Below, one piece after another: positions 1-9,519 of a stretch of DNA of 64,000 nucleotides. The notes under the pieces are model-generated. The model saw only the letters and a program-made list of their open reading frames with translations. It ran no database searches and was not told the origin of the DNA. Numbering within the stretch: position 1 is the first letter of the stretch; the number at the start of each line of letters is the position of its first letter. The position numbers and the translations under genes are program-made. Source of the stretch: Granulicatella seriolae (GTDB lineage: Bacteria > Bacillota > Bacilli > Lactobacillales > Aerococcaceae); NCBI RefSeq assembly GCF_024543085.1, contig NZ_JANHNZ010000007.1, positions 1 through 64,000 of the forward strand, given 5' to 3'.

Positions 1-42
1 CTACGAATCAAGCGGTTACAGGTTCGACTCCTGTTGGGTGCA
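1..42 (+). tRNA. tRNA-Arg (ACG), 3' part only
   Basis: The window opens inside a tRNA. The first bases form an anticodon loop CTACGAA with anticodon ACG. A T-arm with stem ACAGG/CCTGT and loop TTCGACT follows, then the 3' acceptor strand TGGGTGC and discriminator A at 42. No CCA is encoded. The 5' half lies outside the window. Confidence 0.85.
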
Positions 43-49
43 TTTTTTA

Positions 50-123
50 CGGGAATTAGCTCAGCTTGGTAGAGCACTTGGTTTGGGACCAAGGGGTCGT
101 AGGTTCGAATCCTGTATTCCCGA
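50..123 (+). tRNA. tRNA-Pro (TGG)
   Basis: A complete cloverleaf of 74 nt. The acceptor stem CGGGAAT pairs with ATTCCCG, the D-arm contains AGCTCAGCTTGGTAGAGC, the anticodon loop TTTGGGA carries TGG, and the T-arm contains GGTTCGAATCC. No CCA is encoded. It sits 7 nt after the preceding tRNA-Arg, so the two are probably cotranscribed and end at the hairpin just downstream. Confidence 0.95.
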
Positions 124-132
124 CTAAGAGTA

Positions 133-167
133 AAGCTTATCGTTAGATAGGCTTTTTTTGTTTTTTC
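133..167 (+). terminator. Rho-independent terminator of the tRNA cluster
   Basis: A 9-bp stem AAGCTTATC / GATAGGCTT (one G:U pair) is followed by two T-runs. It closes the tRNA transcription unit before the ctsR promoter. Confidence 0.75.
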
Positions 168-198
168 TAATTGAAGTGTATGGACCAGAACTAATTAC

Positions 199-227
199 TT
201 TTCAAATCAGCAGATATCTTGTATAAT
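199..227 (+). promoter_or_regulatory. ctsR-clpC promoter
   Basis: A perfect -10 TATAAT at 222-227 is preceded, with a 17-bp spacer, by a weak -35 TTTTCA at 199-204. The CtsR box begins 3 bp after the -10, so bound repressor would overlap the transcription start. Confidence 0.7.
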
Positions 228-230
228 AAA

Positions 231-247
231 AGTCAAATATAGTCAAA
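231..247 (+). promoter_or_regulatory. CtsR operator (heptad direct repeat)
   Basis: The tandem AGTCAAA-TAT-AGTCAAA matches the established CtsR binding site, a direct heptad repeat with a 3-nt spacer. It lies directly after the -10 box of the operon whose first gene is ctsR, which implies autoregulation and heat-shock control of clpC. Confidence 0.92.
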
Positions 248-268
248 GTAAAACGAAGGAGGTAAATG

Positions 269-730
269 ATGCAAACTCCCAACATGTCAGATTTAATTGA
301 AAATTATTTGAAAAATGTGTTAACCAGTCAAGAAAAAGTTGAGATTAGAAGAAGCGAAATTGCCGACCGATTCAATTGTGTCCCTTCACAAATTAATTAT
401 GTTATCAATACTCGTTTTACTGTGCAGCAAGGCTATCTTGTGGAAAGTAAACGTGGAGGTGGGGGCTACATTCGAATCATGAAAGTTAACCTTGTCAGTG
501 ATATCGAAGTGATCCATTCTCTCTTGGCTATTTTACAAGAAAAGTTATCTGCTAAACAGGCACTTCATATGGTGCATAACTTATATGAGAATGATATTGT
601 TTCAAAACGTGAAGCAGAATTGATGCTGGTAGCTATGGATCATGAGGTTTTGGTCCATGCTGAGGAAAAGGAAGATCTAATCCGTAGTCAAATGATGAAG
701 GAATTTTTGAACAACTTAAAATATGAATAG
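269..730 (+). CDS. ctsR: Transcriptional repressor CtsR
   Basis: CtsR is the class III heat-shock repressor of clp genes. The protein of about 153 residues carries the family hallmark near residues 30-70: RRSEIADRFNCVPSQINYV (winged HTH) followed by the glycine-rich wing ESKRGGGGYIRI. Two ATGs are adjacent (266 and 269). The AGGAGG at 257-262 is 3 nt from the first and 6 nt from the second, so 269 is preferred. clpC follows 79 nt downstream with its own strong RBS. The mcsA and mcsB genes found between ctsR and clpC in Bacillus are absent, as in many Lactobacillales. Confidence 0.95.
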   Translation: MQTPNMSDLIENYLKNVLTSQEKVEIRRSEIADRFNCVPSQINYVINTRFTVQQGYLVESKRGGGGYIRIMKVNLVSDIEVIHSLLAILQEKLSAKQALHMVHNLYENDIVSKREAELMLVAMDHEVLVHAEEKEDLIRSQMMKEFLNNLKYE

Positions 731-809
731 TTGTATCGATAGAGTAGTGGTGGTTGTTTAAATAAATGCTCTTATGGCATGATTTTAAACGTTTAAAGGA
801 GGAAAAAGA

Positions 810-3320
810 ATGAGTGAATTATTTACTGAAAAAGCTAAAAGTGCGATGGTCTTATCTGCTCGTGAAGCTATTTTGTTTAAGCATCAATCGGTTGGAACGG
901 AGCATATGTTATTAGGACTTACTATGGAACAAGAAGGCATTGCTGGAAAAACATTGAGAGCTTTTGGCATTACTCCAGAAGTTATTCGTCAAGAAATAGA
1001 AGCATTAACTGGTTATGGTTCTAATAGAAAACAAATGGATCCATATTTAATGCCTTACTCACCTAGAGCTAAAAAAGTTGTTGTTTTTGCTTCGTCAGAA
1101 GCTAGTCGCTTGGGTGCACCATTAATTGGAACGGAACATTTATTATTGGGTCTTTTAAAAGAAGAGGTTTTAGCTACCAAAATTTTACGTGATGCTGGTT
1201 TGGATCCAGTTGAAGTAGCCAAAGAAGTTTACAATAAAATTGGTATCCGTCAACCGAATCGTTCTGCTGGGCGAAATGGTAAACAACAAGCACAGGCTAA
1301 GGAAAGTGGTACACCTACATTAGACTCTCTAGCCCGTGATTTGACAGAATTAGCTCGTAGCGGAAAAATTGACCCGGTTGTTGGGCGTGATGATGAAGTG
1401 CGTCGTATTGTTCAAGTCATTAGTCGTCGTACTAAGAACAATCCTGTTTTAGTTGGGGAACCCGGTGTTGGGAAGACAGCTATTGTCGAAGGCTTGGCAC
1501 AACGAATGGTTTCTGGACAAGTTCCCGAAGAAATAGCTAAGAAACGCTTGATGATGTTAGACATGGGTGCCTTGGTTGCTGGAACAAAATACCGTGGTGA
1601 ATTTGAAGAACGTATGAAAAAAATCCTGGATGAAGTTTATCGTGAAAATGATGTAGTACTCTTTATTGATGAGTTGCATACCTTGATTGGTGCGGGTGGG
1701 GCTGAAGGGGCTATTGATGCTTCTAATATTTTAAAACCTGCTTTGGCACGTGGTGAGTTGCAAGTTATTGGGGCAACTACACTTGATGAATACCAAAAAT
1801 ATATTGAAAAGGATGCTGCCCTAGAACGACGCTTTGCATCCATTCATATTGACGAGCCTACACCAGAAGATTCTATTGAGATTCTGAAGGGATTACGCTC
1901 ACGGTATGAAGAACACCATCATGTTGAAATCACTGATGATGCTATTGAAGCGGCAGTTCAGCTATCTGTTCGTTATATTACTTCTCGTAGATTGCCAGAT
2001 AAAGCCATCGATTTGATGGACGAAGCTGCAGCTAAGGCACGCTTGGATATTACCCAAGCCAAGACACCACTTGCCAAATTAGAAGAAGAATTAGACTTGT
2101 TGGCCAATCAAAAAGAGACGGCTATACAAAATCAGAACTTTGAAGCTGCTGCTAAAATTCGTAAGAAAGAAAATACGAAGCGTGAACGTTATGAAAAATT
2201 ACTCAAAGCTAGTCAAGAACAAGAAAAACCTAACTTTATCACGTCTATTGATGCCAATGATGTAGCCGAAGTAGTGGCACAATGGACAGGGATTCCATTG
2301 AAACAAATGGAGAAGAAAGAAAGTGAACGACTAGTTTACTTAGAAAAAGACTTGCATAAACGTGTCATTGGACAAGAAGAAGCAGTTTCTGCTGTGGCTC
2401 GCTCTATTCGCCGTGCTCGTTCTGGTTTGAAAGATCCAAATCGTCCAATTGGTTCTTTCCTCTTCCTTGGACCAACTGGTGTCGGAAAAACAGAACTGGC
2501 AAAAACGCTAGCTGAATCCATGTTTGGTGATAGTGATGCTTTAATTCGAATTGATATGTCAGAGTATATGGAAAAACATTCTGTATCTCGTTTGGTAGGT
2601 TCTCCTCCAGGCTATGTTGGTTTTGACGAAGGAGGTCAGCTAACCGAGAAAATTCGTCAAAGACCTTATGCGGTTATTCTGCTTGATGAGATTGAAAAAG
2701 CCCATCCGGATGTGTTTAACATTCTTTTACAAGTATTGGATGATGGTCATTTAACGGACTCCAAAGGACGAAAAGTTGATTTTAGAAATACCATTTTGAT
2801 TATGACGTCAAATCTTGGGGCGACAGCTCTGAGAGATGAAAAATCAGTTGGTTTTGGTGCCAAAAGTGTTCAACACGACCATGTTGCCATGGATAAACGC
2901 ATTCGTGAAGAATTAAAAAATACCTTCCGACCTGAGCTTCTCAACCGTATAGATGAAACGATTGTCTTCCATAAATTAACGAAGGATGAGCTGCATGAGA
3001 TTGTTGGTTTGATGACCAAGGAAATTGTTAAACGTTTGGCAGATTTAACCATCCATTTGAAAATTACAGCTGGAGCTATCGATGTGGTTGCTAAGGAAGG
3101 GTTTGATCCAGAATATGGAGCTCGACCAATCCGTAGAGCTATCCAAAAACAAATTGAAGACCCATTGAGTGAAGCCATGCTTAGTGGCAATGTTAAATTC
3201 GGTGACCAAGTAACGATTGGCGCTAAAAAAGGAAAAATTTATATTTCATCTAAATCGCCTGAGGATAAAACGTTAACCACTAAGACGAAAACAGCAGATA
3301 GAGAAGTTGTAACTATCTAA
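810..3320 (+). CDS. clpC: ATP-dependent Clp protease ATPase subunit ClpC
   Basis: An 836-residue HSP100 unfoldase that feeds substrates to ClpP. It has a double Clp_N repeat (about residues 1-140) and a first AAA+ module with Walker A GEPGVGKT near residue 216 and Walker [15 protein letters not shown]-type coiled-coil ([14 protein letters not shown] near 440) marks ClpC rather than ClpE or ClpB. The second AAA+ module has GPTGVGKT near 553 and a D2-small domain. The RBS AAAGGAGG lies 8 nt before the ATG. It is the second gene of the CtsR-controlled operon. Full length and intact. Confidence 0.96.
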   Translation: MSELFTEKAKSAMVLSAREAILFKHQSVGTEHMLLGLTMEQEGIAGKTLRAFGITPEVIRQEIEALTGYGSNRKQMDPYLMPYSPRAKKVVVFASSEASRLGAPLIGTEHLLLGLLKEEVLATKILRDAGLDPVEVAKEVYNKIGIRQPNRSAGRNGKQQAQAKESGTPTLDSLARDLTELARSGKIDPVVGRDDEVRRIVQVISRRTKNNPVLVGEPGVGKTAIVEGLAQRMVSGQVPEEIAKKRLMMLDMGALVAGTKYRGEFEERMKKILDEVYRENDVVLFIDELHTLIGAGGAEGAIDASNILKPALARGELQVIGATTLDEYQKYIEKDAALERRFASIHIDEPTPEDSIEILKGLRSRYEEHHHVEITDDAIEAAVQLSVRYITSRRLPDKAIDLMDEAAAKARLDITQAKTPLAKLEEELDLLANQKETAIQNQNFEAAAKIRKKENTKRERYEKLLKASQEQEKPNFITSIDANDVAEVVAQWTGIPLKQMEKKESERLVYLEKDLHKRVIGQEEAVSAVARSIRRARSGLKDPNRPIGSFLFLGPTGVGKTELAKTLAESMFGDSDALIRIDMSEYMEKHSVSRLVGSPPGYVGFDEGGQLTEKIRQRPYAVILLDEIEKAHPDVFNILLQVLDDGHLTDSKGRKVDFRNTILIMTSNLGATALRDEKSVGFGAKSVQHDHVAMDKRIREELKNTFRPELLNRIDETIVFHKLTKDELHEIVGLMTKEIVKRLADLTIHLKITAGAIDVVAKEGFDPEYGARPIRRAIQKQIEDPLSEAMLSGNVKFGDQVTIGAKKGKIYISSKSPEDKTLTTKTKTADREVVTI

Positions 3321-3406
3321 AAAAACATGCTTTTGAAACGCTATCATTCGATAAAAATCATGAATTGTGGTAGGATGATAGTACAAAAGAAAAGGGGTTG
3401 ATTTAC

Positions 3407-3730
3407 ATGGCAAAGTGCAATAAAAAAGTTGTATGGTTAGGAATTGGTATAGCAGTAGCGGCCGCTTCAGCTGCACTACTTTTAGCATCCAATGATGAAA
3501 CACAAGAAAAAATCACTGCTTTTATCAACAAGCAGAAAGTTAAATCTTACGTTCGTGATAATCTGAATGGCAATGAAAAAGCTATGAAGATGATTGACAA
3601 TATGAACGATGGGGATATCAATAAATTTATGTCTTTATTGGCGAAAACATCTGACTTGAAAGATAATTTTTTAGATAATGTTGAGTCTGCAAAAGATTTT
3701 CTGGTGGAAAAGAAGAAACATCTTTTCTAG
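3407..3730 (+). CDS. Small single-pass membrane protein, unknown function
   Basis: About 107 residues. The ATG at 3407 is preceded by AAGGGG with a 9-nt gap. An N-terminal hydrophobic helix (about residues 9-28, VVWLGIGIAVAAASAALLLA) is followed by a charged, probably helical cytoplasmic or surface tail rich in Lys, Asp and Asn. The architecture resembles YtxH-like anchored proteins, but no signature motif is present. It lies 86 nt after clpC and is closed by a strong terminator, so it may be cotranscribed with clpC or have its own promoter. I do not recognise a family. Confidence 0.6.
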   Translation: MAKCNKKVVWLGIGIAVAAASAALLLASNDETQEKITAFINKQKVKSYVRDNLNGNEKAMKMIDNMNDGDINKFMSLLAKTSDLKDNFLDNVESAKDFLVEKKKHLF

Positions 3731-3745
3731 ATAAATCTCAATATG

Positions 3746-3793
3746 AACAGCGTGCAATGACGATAATCATTCGTTTATTGCACGCTGTTTTTG
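3746..3793 (+). terminator. Strong Rho-independent terminator
   Basis: A perfect 13-bp stem AACAGCGTGCAAT / ATTGCACGCTGTT with an 18-nt loop is followed by T-rich sequence. It ends the clpC region. Confidence 0.9.
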
Positions 3794-3987
3794 TATTAAG
3801 TGTGTTGAGGAAAAAAGGAGTAGTATGGACTCTATATAATTCCTATTAATCAAACTATCGAGTGTAGCATATAATGGATTCTCCTATTGTCTGTCTTGGC
3901 TAATTCAATCAAAGGAAACAGTAGATGCTTGATATCAAGTTATATCTGGACTAATGTGGTGTGGAAAATAATAAAAAGGATTGCTAA

Positions 3988-4146
3988 AATAAAGATAAAG
4001 ATGGTCGGATACTAACAATTTTGCTTATTCACGGAAACGATGAAGCGTATGAAGTGACTGATCAGGAGGATGTCTTTTCAATTGAGAGAGATGAGATTGA
4101 AAAAGTAATATGGAAATCAAAAACAAAATCAAGAGTTGATGAATAG
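3988..4146 (+). pseudogene. 5'-truncated copy of the small gene at 15544-15726
   Basis: An open frame with no start codon (stop at 3985-3987, then about 52 codons) encodes KDGRILTILLIHGNDEAYEV and a tail ending in SRVDE. This is nearly identical to residues 12-60 of the intact 60-residue protein encoded on the minus strand at 15544-15726. The first 11 or so codons are replaced by unrelated AT-rich sequence without an RBS. Both copies end inside the left arm of a terminator hairpin that starts AATAGC. The rest of 3794-4235 shows no other gene that I can support. Confidence 0.75.
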
Positions 4147-4183
4147 CCCATCCTAACATATTTTGTTAGAATGGGCTATTTTT
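4142..4183 (+). terminator. Terminator overlapping the stop codon of the truncated gene
   Basis: A 17-bp stem (AATAGCCCATCCTAACA at 4142-4158 against 4164-4180, one mismatch) is followed by Ts. The hairpin includes the TAG stop, as at the intact paralogue at 15.5 kb. It may work in both directions and also end the PucR-type gene on the minus strand. Confidence 0.75.
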
Positions 4184-4235
4184 GGCGGCGGATGTTGGCT
4201 TACCTACCGTTTTAATCTAGAAAAGAAGATTATAT

Positions 4236-5117
4236 TTAACAGGTTGACTTTTGTAGAATGAAATAGCAAGCTGCTAGGTCATCGATTTGCTTTAAGGAAA
4301 ATCCGCTTAAATCTTGGAATCGGTCAATTCGGTATTGTAGGGTGTTTCGGTGTAAGAATAATTGTTGAGCTGTTTTGCTTAGGTTTCCTTGTTGGTGCCA
4401 CATGGTTTCAATTAATTCTTTGCTGGAGTCAATTTGGGTTAAGGAATGTTCTATGATGGTGACTAATTCATCTGTTGCTTCAATCGCATGTAATAGTGAC
4501 CAAAGAAATAATGGAGAGAAATCAATCAATGATTGTCGGCCAGATTCTGCCAAATAACTATAGAAAATATCTCTTTCTGCCATAAAAACTTGAGACCAAT
4601 TGTAAGAATTATGCCAACAGTGACCATGCATAATGTGCAACTGAACGCCAAAATCTTCCTCTAGTGCCGGTATTAATGCTTGTAAGTCATCTTTTAATGG
4701 CATGAGGGTACTTTGGTCAACAACTAAGACGAAGAGATTGTCTGAGAGTTGGAAGCTTGCTAGTCCGTTCGGGAAAAGTTCTTGAATCGTTTCTAGCCAT
4801 TCCCATGATAAAAAGGATTCTTGCTCAGATTTTTGCAATTGGAAGTAGATAAACTGAACGACTGAAAAAGTTTTTGGTCTGTTCAAGTTTTTTCCTTGCA
4901 GGTATAAAGACCAATCAGTCTCTCTTGATACACCAAGAGTGGAGCTATTAGTGGGTAGAAGGCTGTTTAATAATAATCGTTCACGTTCAGTTAACTGATT
5001 GAGCGCAATATGGAGCCATTCGGAGTCCGAAATGGGGATGGCTATGTCTTGCGACTCTGTTTGGTTGTGGTGGAGTATTTTAGAGGTTGGGAATGCTTGT
5101 TGGATAGGGTGAGTCAC
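4236..5117 (-). CDS. PucR/CdaR-type transcriptional regulator
   Basis: 293 residues. The C-terminus (about 235-285) contains QQGNLSKTAQQLFLHRNTLQ followed by YRIDRF, the HTH_30 signature of the PucR/CdaR family. The N-terminal 230 residues are not a recognisable sensory domain. The GTG start follows AAGGAGG with a 7-nt gap. It is monocistronic and reads away from tadA. Its upstream region contains a solitary CRISPR repeat (5191-5226). Target genes cannot be inferred; neighbours on both sides are unrelated in function. Confidence 0.8.
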   Translation of the reverse strand: MTHPIQQAFPTSKILHHNQTESQDIAIPISDSEWLHIALNQLTERERLLLNSLLPTNSSTLGVSRETDWSLYLQGKNLNRPKTFSVVQFIYFQLQKSEQESFLSWEWLETIQELFPNGLASFQLSDNLFVLVVDQSTLMPLKDDLQALIPALEEDFGVQLHIMHGHCWHNSYNWSQVFMAERDIFYSYLAESGRQSLIDFSPLFLWSLLHAIEATDELVTIIEHSLTQIDSSKELIETMWHQQGNLSKTAQQLFLHRNTLQYRIDRFQDLSGFSLKQIDDLAACYFILQKSTC

Positions 5118-5190
5118 TTTGGGCCTCCTTAATTGGTTGTTCTTTATGGTTTTATACTAAAGAAATGATTGGAGAATTTTATATTGTCGA

Positions 5191-5226
5191 GTTTTTGCAC
5201 TCTCCATAATTTCCTATCACTAAAAC
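5191..5226 (+). repeat. Solitary, perfect CRISPR repeat unit
   Basis: All 36 nt match the consensus repeat of the two arrays, in the orientation that begins GTTTTTGCACTCTCC on the plus strand (arrays 1 and 2 have it on the minus strand). No second repeat occurs 66 nt away on either side. It lies 74 bp upstream of the minus-strand PucR-type gene and 180 bp before tadA, and 1.6 kb from array 1. If transcribed leftwards, as 5' leader of the regulator, it would be a perfect 36-nt anti-repeat to the pre-crRNA. Confidence 0.97.
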
Positions 5227-5407
5227 AAATAAGTTGAGAAAGAGACACAAAAAATTTTTGTGCTTACTATAATCTCTTACTACTAGGAATATTTGGAATT
5301 AGACAAACATAAAAGGTAACGTTACTCCTGTCTTTCTATTTAGTATACTATTTTTCTATATTTTTTGGTATGATTTATTTGTTATGTATGTATTTGGAGG
5401 TGGAATT

Positions 5408-5911
5408 TTGCTGACTGAGGTTGAACGAGACGAGTTTTTTATGAGAGAAGCCTTATTAGAAGCCAGTAAAGCTTTTGATTTGGGTGAGGTGCCAATCGGG
5501 GCAGTGGTCGTTCTTGGAGACAGGATTATTGGTAGGGGACACAATTTGCGTGAACTTGAACAAGATGCGACCTTGCATGCGGAAATTAAAGCCATTCGAC
5601 AGGCAAATCATAGTCTAAAAAATTGGCGTTTAGAAGAGTGTGAACTTTTTGTAACTCTGGAACCTTGTCCTATGTGCAGTGGTGCGGTTATTTTATCTCG
5701 ACTGAAACGGGTTGTTTTTGGTGCTTTTGACCCTAAGGCAGGAACTGCTGGAACTTTTATGAATTTATTAGAAGATAAACGCTTCAATCATCAGGCCCAA
5801 GTAGTGTCGGGAGTTTTGGAAGAAGAGTGTAAGATCGTTTTACAGACCTTTTTTTCACAACTTCGTCATCGAAATAAACAGCGTAAACAGGAGAAACTAG
5901 GAGAAAAATGA
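5408..5911 (+). CDS. tadA: tRNA-specific adenosine deaminase TadA
   Basis: Converts A34 to inosine in the wobble position of tRNA-Arg(ACG), the tRNA at the start of this window. Zinc and catalytic motifs of the cytidine-deaminase fold are present: HAE (in LHAEIKAI) and PCPMCSGA. The length of about 167 residues is normal. GGAGG at 5396-5400 is 7 nt before TTG 5408, which fits better than the in-frame ATG at 5384 that precedes the RBS. The usual Lactobacillales neighbours (SRP RNA, dnaX) do not follow; a channel gene and the CRISPR region do. Confidence 0.93.
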   Translation: MLTEVERDEFFMREALLEASKAFDLGEVPIGAVVVLGDRIIGRGHNLRELEQDATLHAEIKAIRQANHSLKNWRLEECELFVTLEPCPMCSGAVILSRLKRVVFGAFDPKAGTAGTFMNLLEDKRFNHQAQVVSGVLEEECKIVLQTFFSQLRHRNKQRKQEKLGEK

Positions 5912-6012
5912 AAAAATTGCAAAGGTAAACGGTTGCTTTCATTAAAGGGATACCTTATTGTGAATAAAAGTGATATACTCTAATCACTAATGAAAAAATA
6001 GGAGTGAAAAAA

Positions 6013-6813
6013 TTGGAAGTACAACATCGTGGATTAATTTATAGTATTATTAACAGCATCCAAAAGAAATCCGAGTTATTTGAACATAGTTATGCTAGAT
6101 ATGCAGCTCGCTCAATGCTTGCTACGCTTTTCTTATCAATGGGAGTCGCTATCGCATCATATATCGCTAATCGTGCAGATGGTATTGTAATGGGATCAGG
6201 TAAGTTTTTTTATGCCTTTATGTTTAGTTGGTCTCTTGTAATGATTATTTATATGAATGCCGAATTGGGTACATCTAATATGATGTATATGACAGAAGCT
6301 ATTCACCGAAAAATTTTAAAACCAGGTCTAGCTCTTAAAATTTTAGGAACCTGTATTTTGTTTAATTTCATTGGAGCTGTGGTATTTACTTTCTTACTAT
6401 CTTTCACAGATGCCTATTCACATGTCACTCCTGACCATTACTTAATTCAAGCAGCGACTGCAAAATTGGCTAAACCACCAATGACCCAATTGATTGAAGG
6501 GATTTTCGCCAATGTCATTGTAAATACTGCTGTTTTCGTATCCATTCGAATGAAAGATGATGCCGGTAAAGTTATCTCCATGATTTTTATTATCTTTATC
6601 TTTGCATTTCTAGGTTTCGAACACGTTATCGCTAACTTTTCAACATTCTCATTAGCCTTTTTTGCAAATGGTGGTCCAATAGAAGGAATGACTGTAGGTA
6701 GCGTGCTATCTAACTTCTTTTTCTCAGGAATTGGCAATTATATTGGTGGTGGTCTATTAATCGGTTTGCTTTATAGCTGGTTAAACCAATCCACTGATTT
6801 GTATTTGGATTAA
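6013..6813 (+). CDS. Formate/nitrite transporter (FNT) family channel
   Basis: About 267 residues with six predicted membrane helices and the FNT fold pattern, including the N-terminal amphipathic region with HSYARYAARSMLAT and glycine-rich segments ANGGPIEGMTVG and NYIGGGLLIG. FNT proteins conduct formate, nitrite, hydrosulfide or lactate; the substrate here is not determined. AGGAG at 6000-6004 sits 8 nt before TTG 6013; the GTG at 6004 overlaps the RBS and is unlikely. Formate export would fit a fermentative lifestyle with citrate use. It is monocistronic with its own terminator. Confidence 0.88.
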   Translation: MEVQHRGLIYSIINSIQKKSELFEHSYARYAARSMLATLFLSMGVAIASYIANRADGIVMGSGKFFYAFMFSWSLVMIIYMNAELGTSNMMYMTEAIHRKILKPGLALKILGTCILFNFIGAVVFTFLLSFTDAYSHVTPDHYLIQAATAKLAKPPMTQLIEGIFANVIVNTAVFVSIRMKDDAGKVISMIFIIFIFAFLGFEHVIANFSTFSLAFFANGGPIEGMTVGSVLSNFFFSGIGNYIGGGLLIGLLYSWLNQSTDLYLD

Positions 6814-6823
6814 TAATGAATTT

Positions 6824-6862
6824 AAGCACCGTCTATTCGTACTGGAATAGCGGTGCTTTTTG
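6824..6862 (+). terminator. Terminator after the FNT channel gene
   Basis: Stem AAGCACCG..CTATTC pairs with GGAATAG..CGGTGCTT, followed by T5. It lies between the plus-strand channel gene and the leader-distal end of CRISPR array 1, whose transcript approaches from the right. Confidence 0.8.
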
Positions 6863-6871
6863 GTGTGTGGT

Positions 6872-9019
6872 ATTTTAATGATTTGGAATTGTTGAGAGTG
6901 CAAAAACCAGCGCCCACGATTACAATAATTTTTTTAGGTTTTAGTGATAGGAAATTATGGAGAGTGCAAAAACAGTACAAGTCTTTAATAACATACCAAT
7001 CAAGTTTTAGTGATAGGAAATTATGGAGAGTGCAAAAACAAAGATAAAAAGGGGTGATACAATGACTAGGTTTTAGTGATAGGAAATTATGGAGAGTGCA
7101 AAAACACTTATTCAAGCATAAATTTAAAACGCGCTGTTTTAGTGATAGGAAATTATGGAGAGTGCAAAAACACATATACTTTAAGGGTGTACCTTTCAAC
7201 TGTTTTAGTGATAGGAAATTATGGAGAGTGCAAAAACCCGCGGCTGGAATATACACACAAGAATTGCGTTTTAGTGATAGGAAATTATGGAGAGTGCAAA
7301 AACATCGCCAATGTTAACCGTTTCTGGTAATAGGTTTTAGTGATAGGAAATTATGGAGAGTGCAAAAACAGGCAAGGTATTTCCTGTCAATGTGCCTAGG
7401 TTTTAGTGATAGGAAATTATGGAGAGTGCAAAAACACTCCTCTCCACCTAGCCACTTTGTTATGAGTTTTAGTGATAGGAAATTATGGAGAGTGCAAAAA
7501 CGGGACAAAGTCTTTATAGTTCGCGTAATCAGTTTTAGTGATAGGAAATTATGGAGAGTGCAAAAACACTTGTCGCTGTAATGATTTCCCCCGATTCGTT
7601 TTAGTGATAGGAAATTATGGAGAGTGCAAAAACACAGTTCGACTCTTTGGAACTCACACTACGGTTTTAGTGATAGGAAATTATGGAGAGTGCAAAAACT
7701 AGCGAATCCTTGTACTAAATATGCACCTGGTTTTAGTGATAGGAAATTATGGAGAGTGCAAAAACTATCAACTACCTTCATCAATTCAGTTATGAGTTTT
7801 AGTGATAGGAAATTATGGAGAGTGCAAAAACTACCCCAGCCAGGATTGTGAACTCGGTGAGGTTTTAGTGATAGGAAATTATGGAGAGTGCAAAAACAGA
7901 GAGGTTAAAGGTTAGGTTCCCGCAAGCGTTTTAGTGATAGGAAATTATGGAGAGTGCAAAAACGTCAAGCAGCTAGAGAATCTGACGGCTTTGGTTTTAG
8001 TGATAGGAAATTATGGAGAGTGCAAAAACGGTGGTTATGTCAAGCTTATCTGTCCACATGTTTTAGTGATAGGAAATTATGGAGAGTGCAAAAACAACCA
8101 CCGTTTCTAGTTCTGTGGCCGTATTGTTTTAGTGATAGGAAATTATGGAGAGTGCAAAAACAAAACGATATTTGAATCAGATCAGTTACATGTTTTAGTG
8201 ATAGGAAATTATGGAGAGTGCAAAAACTACTTGAAGAAAAAAGAGGCAATCGAACACGTTTTAGTGATAGGAAATTATGGAGAGTGCAAAAACAGGAACG
8301 CGACTACATCAAGATGAAGGCGGTTTTAGTGATAGGAAATTATGGAGAGTGCAAAAACGAACAGAAAACATCTAAAGAGTTACTGAAAGTTTTAGTGATA
8401 GGAAATTATGGAGAGTGCAAAAACACAGCTTTTTATTTTCCATGTCTATTTTGAGTTTTAGTGATAGGAAATTATGGAGAGTGCAAAAACTGAAGTTTGA
8501 AGCTCATGCCAATGCCGCTGGTTTTAGTGATAGGAAATTATGGAGAGTGCAAAAACAAGCCACAAGAAACCTTTCTACCTGATAACGTTTTAGTGATAGG
8601 AAATTATGGAGAGTGCAAAAACCTAATTGATAACCGTCACCACCTTCACCACTGTTTTAGTGATAGGAAATTATGGAGAGTGCAAAAACTTGTCGTTGAT
8701 GAAGTCGAACAGCGTGTTAGTTTTAGTGATAGGAAATTATGGAGAGTGCAAAAACAAATCAAGTAAATATTGATGCTTTGTTTCAGTTTTAGTGATAGGA
8801 AATTATGGAGAGTGCAAAAACCATAAGATGTGAGAGGCAAAAGTGCTTCACGTTTTAGTGATAGGAAATTATGGAGAGTGCAAAAACTGGAGCCAATTAC
8901 AATCAGATGGTATGGCAGTTTTAGTGATAGGAAATTATGGAGAGTGCAAAAACCAAACGTCACCATAGAATTAAAGAATTTTGGTTTTAGTGATAGGAAA
9001 TTATGGAGAGTGCAAAAAC
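6872..9019 (-). CRISPR. CRISPR array 1, type II-A: 33 repeats, 32 spacers
   Basis: The 36-bp repeat reads on the plus strand GTTTTAGTGATAGG through GAGAGTGCAAAAAC, with spacers of 30 nt (one of 29 and one of 31). Transcription is on the minus strand. On that strand the repeat begins GTTTTTGCACTCTC, like the S. thermophilus CRISPR1 repeat, and both tracrRNA anti-repeats pair with that orientation. The conserved leader abuts the right end. The leftmost repeat (6872-6907) has 7 mismatches, as expected for the oldest, leader-distal unit; the others I inspected match the consensus. No spacer was seen twice or shared with array 2. Confidence 0.98.
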
Positions 9020-9184
9020 CTCAAATTGTTTTAAAATTATCGATTTTTGCTTTCCTGTCAAAATGATAAGCTTATGTTACTGAAGATAAGTCACTATTTG
9101 ACGTCTCAAAATGGATATCTTCTTTGAACACTGTGCTTAACGCTTTTATAATAACATATCTTTGTTCATATTCAAACATTCGAA
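9020..9184 (-). promoter_or_regulatory. CRISPR leader of array 1
   Basis: About 165 bp are nearly identical to the sequence right of array 2 (18225-18388). Read on the minus strand it ends CAATTTGAG directly against the first repeat; ATTTGAG is the leader-anchoring motif recognised by type II-A Cas1-Cas2 during spacer integration. A consensus -35 TTGACA (minus strand, 9061-9056) with AT-rich GATAAT further down is conserved in both leaders and is a candidate pre-crRNA promoter, though the spacing is short. Sequence between 9185 and the cas9 promoter is AT-rich and shows nothing else. Confidence 0.92.
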
Positions 9185-9333
9185 AAAAATATAGTGCTGA
9201 TCAAAAGTTAGAGTTTCAAAGATATTATCTAAGAACTAGAAAGTAGAAAATAAGTTGGACGGTATATTTTACTATAAAACAGCGATAACTCTAGAAAAAA
9301 GCACATAATAATCTGAAAATTAAAAAATAATTA

Positions 9334-9362
9334 TTGCACAAATGGTTAGAATAGTGTATTTT
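9334..9362 (+). promoter_or_regulatory. Candidate cas9 promoter
   Basis: TTGCAC and TATTTT are separated by 17 bp, about 155 bp upstream of the cas9 start, in the gap between the leader of array 1 and cas9. The match is moderate and other AT-rich hexamers are nearby. Confidence 0.4.
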
Positions 9363-9519
9363 ATAAATATATAGCGTTTACAAAGACAAAAACCTAAGAG
9401 AAGTTTATGGTGGAAAGTAAGGACGTTCACCTTTTTTTGTATTAGGGGCTTTATAGAAGCTTAATAAGAAAATTTTCAAGGTATAGGAATTTATAGAAGA
9501 ATGAAAGCGAGGAATAATA

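Noticed and set aside
3988-4146. Functional small protein gene
   Set aside because: There is no start codon after the in-frame stop at 3985-3987 and no RBS; the N-terminal residues of the intact copy are missing.
5912-6000. SRP RNA (4.5S), often found after tadA in Lactobacillales
   Set aside because: No matching conserved core or stem can be seen; the sequence leads directly into the FNT channel gene.
6850-9066. Many overlapping open frames with repeating FSDRKLWRVQK- or FCTLHNFLSLK-type peptides in the arrays (also 16.1-18.3 kb)
   Set aside because: They are translations of the CRISPR repeat with spacers as variable linkers. They have no RBS and occur in several frames on both strands.
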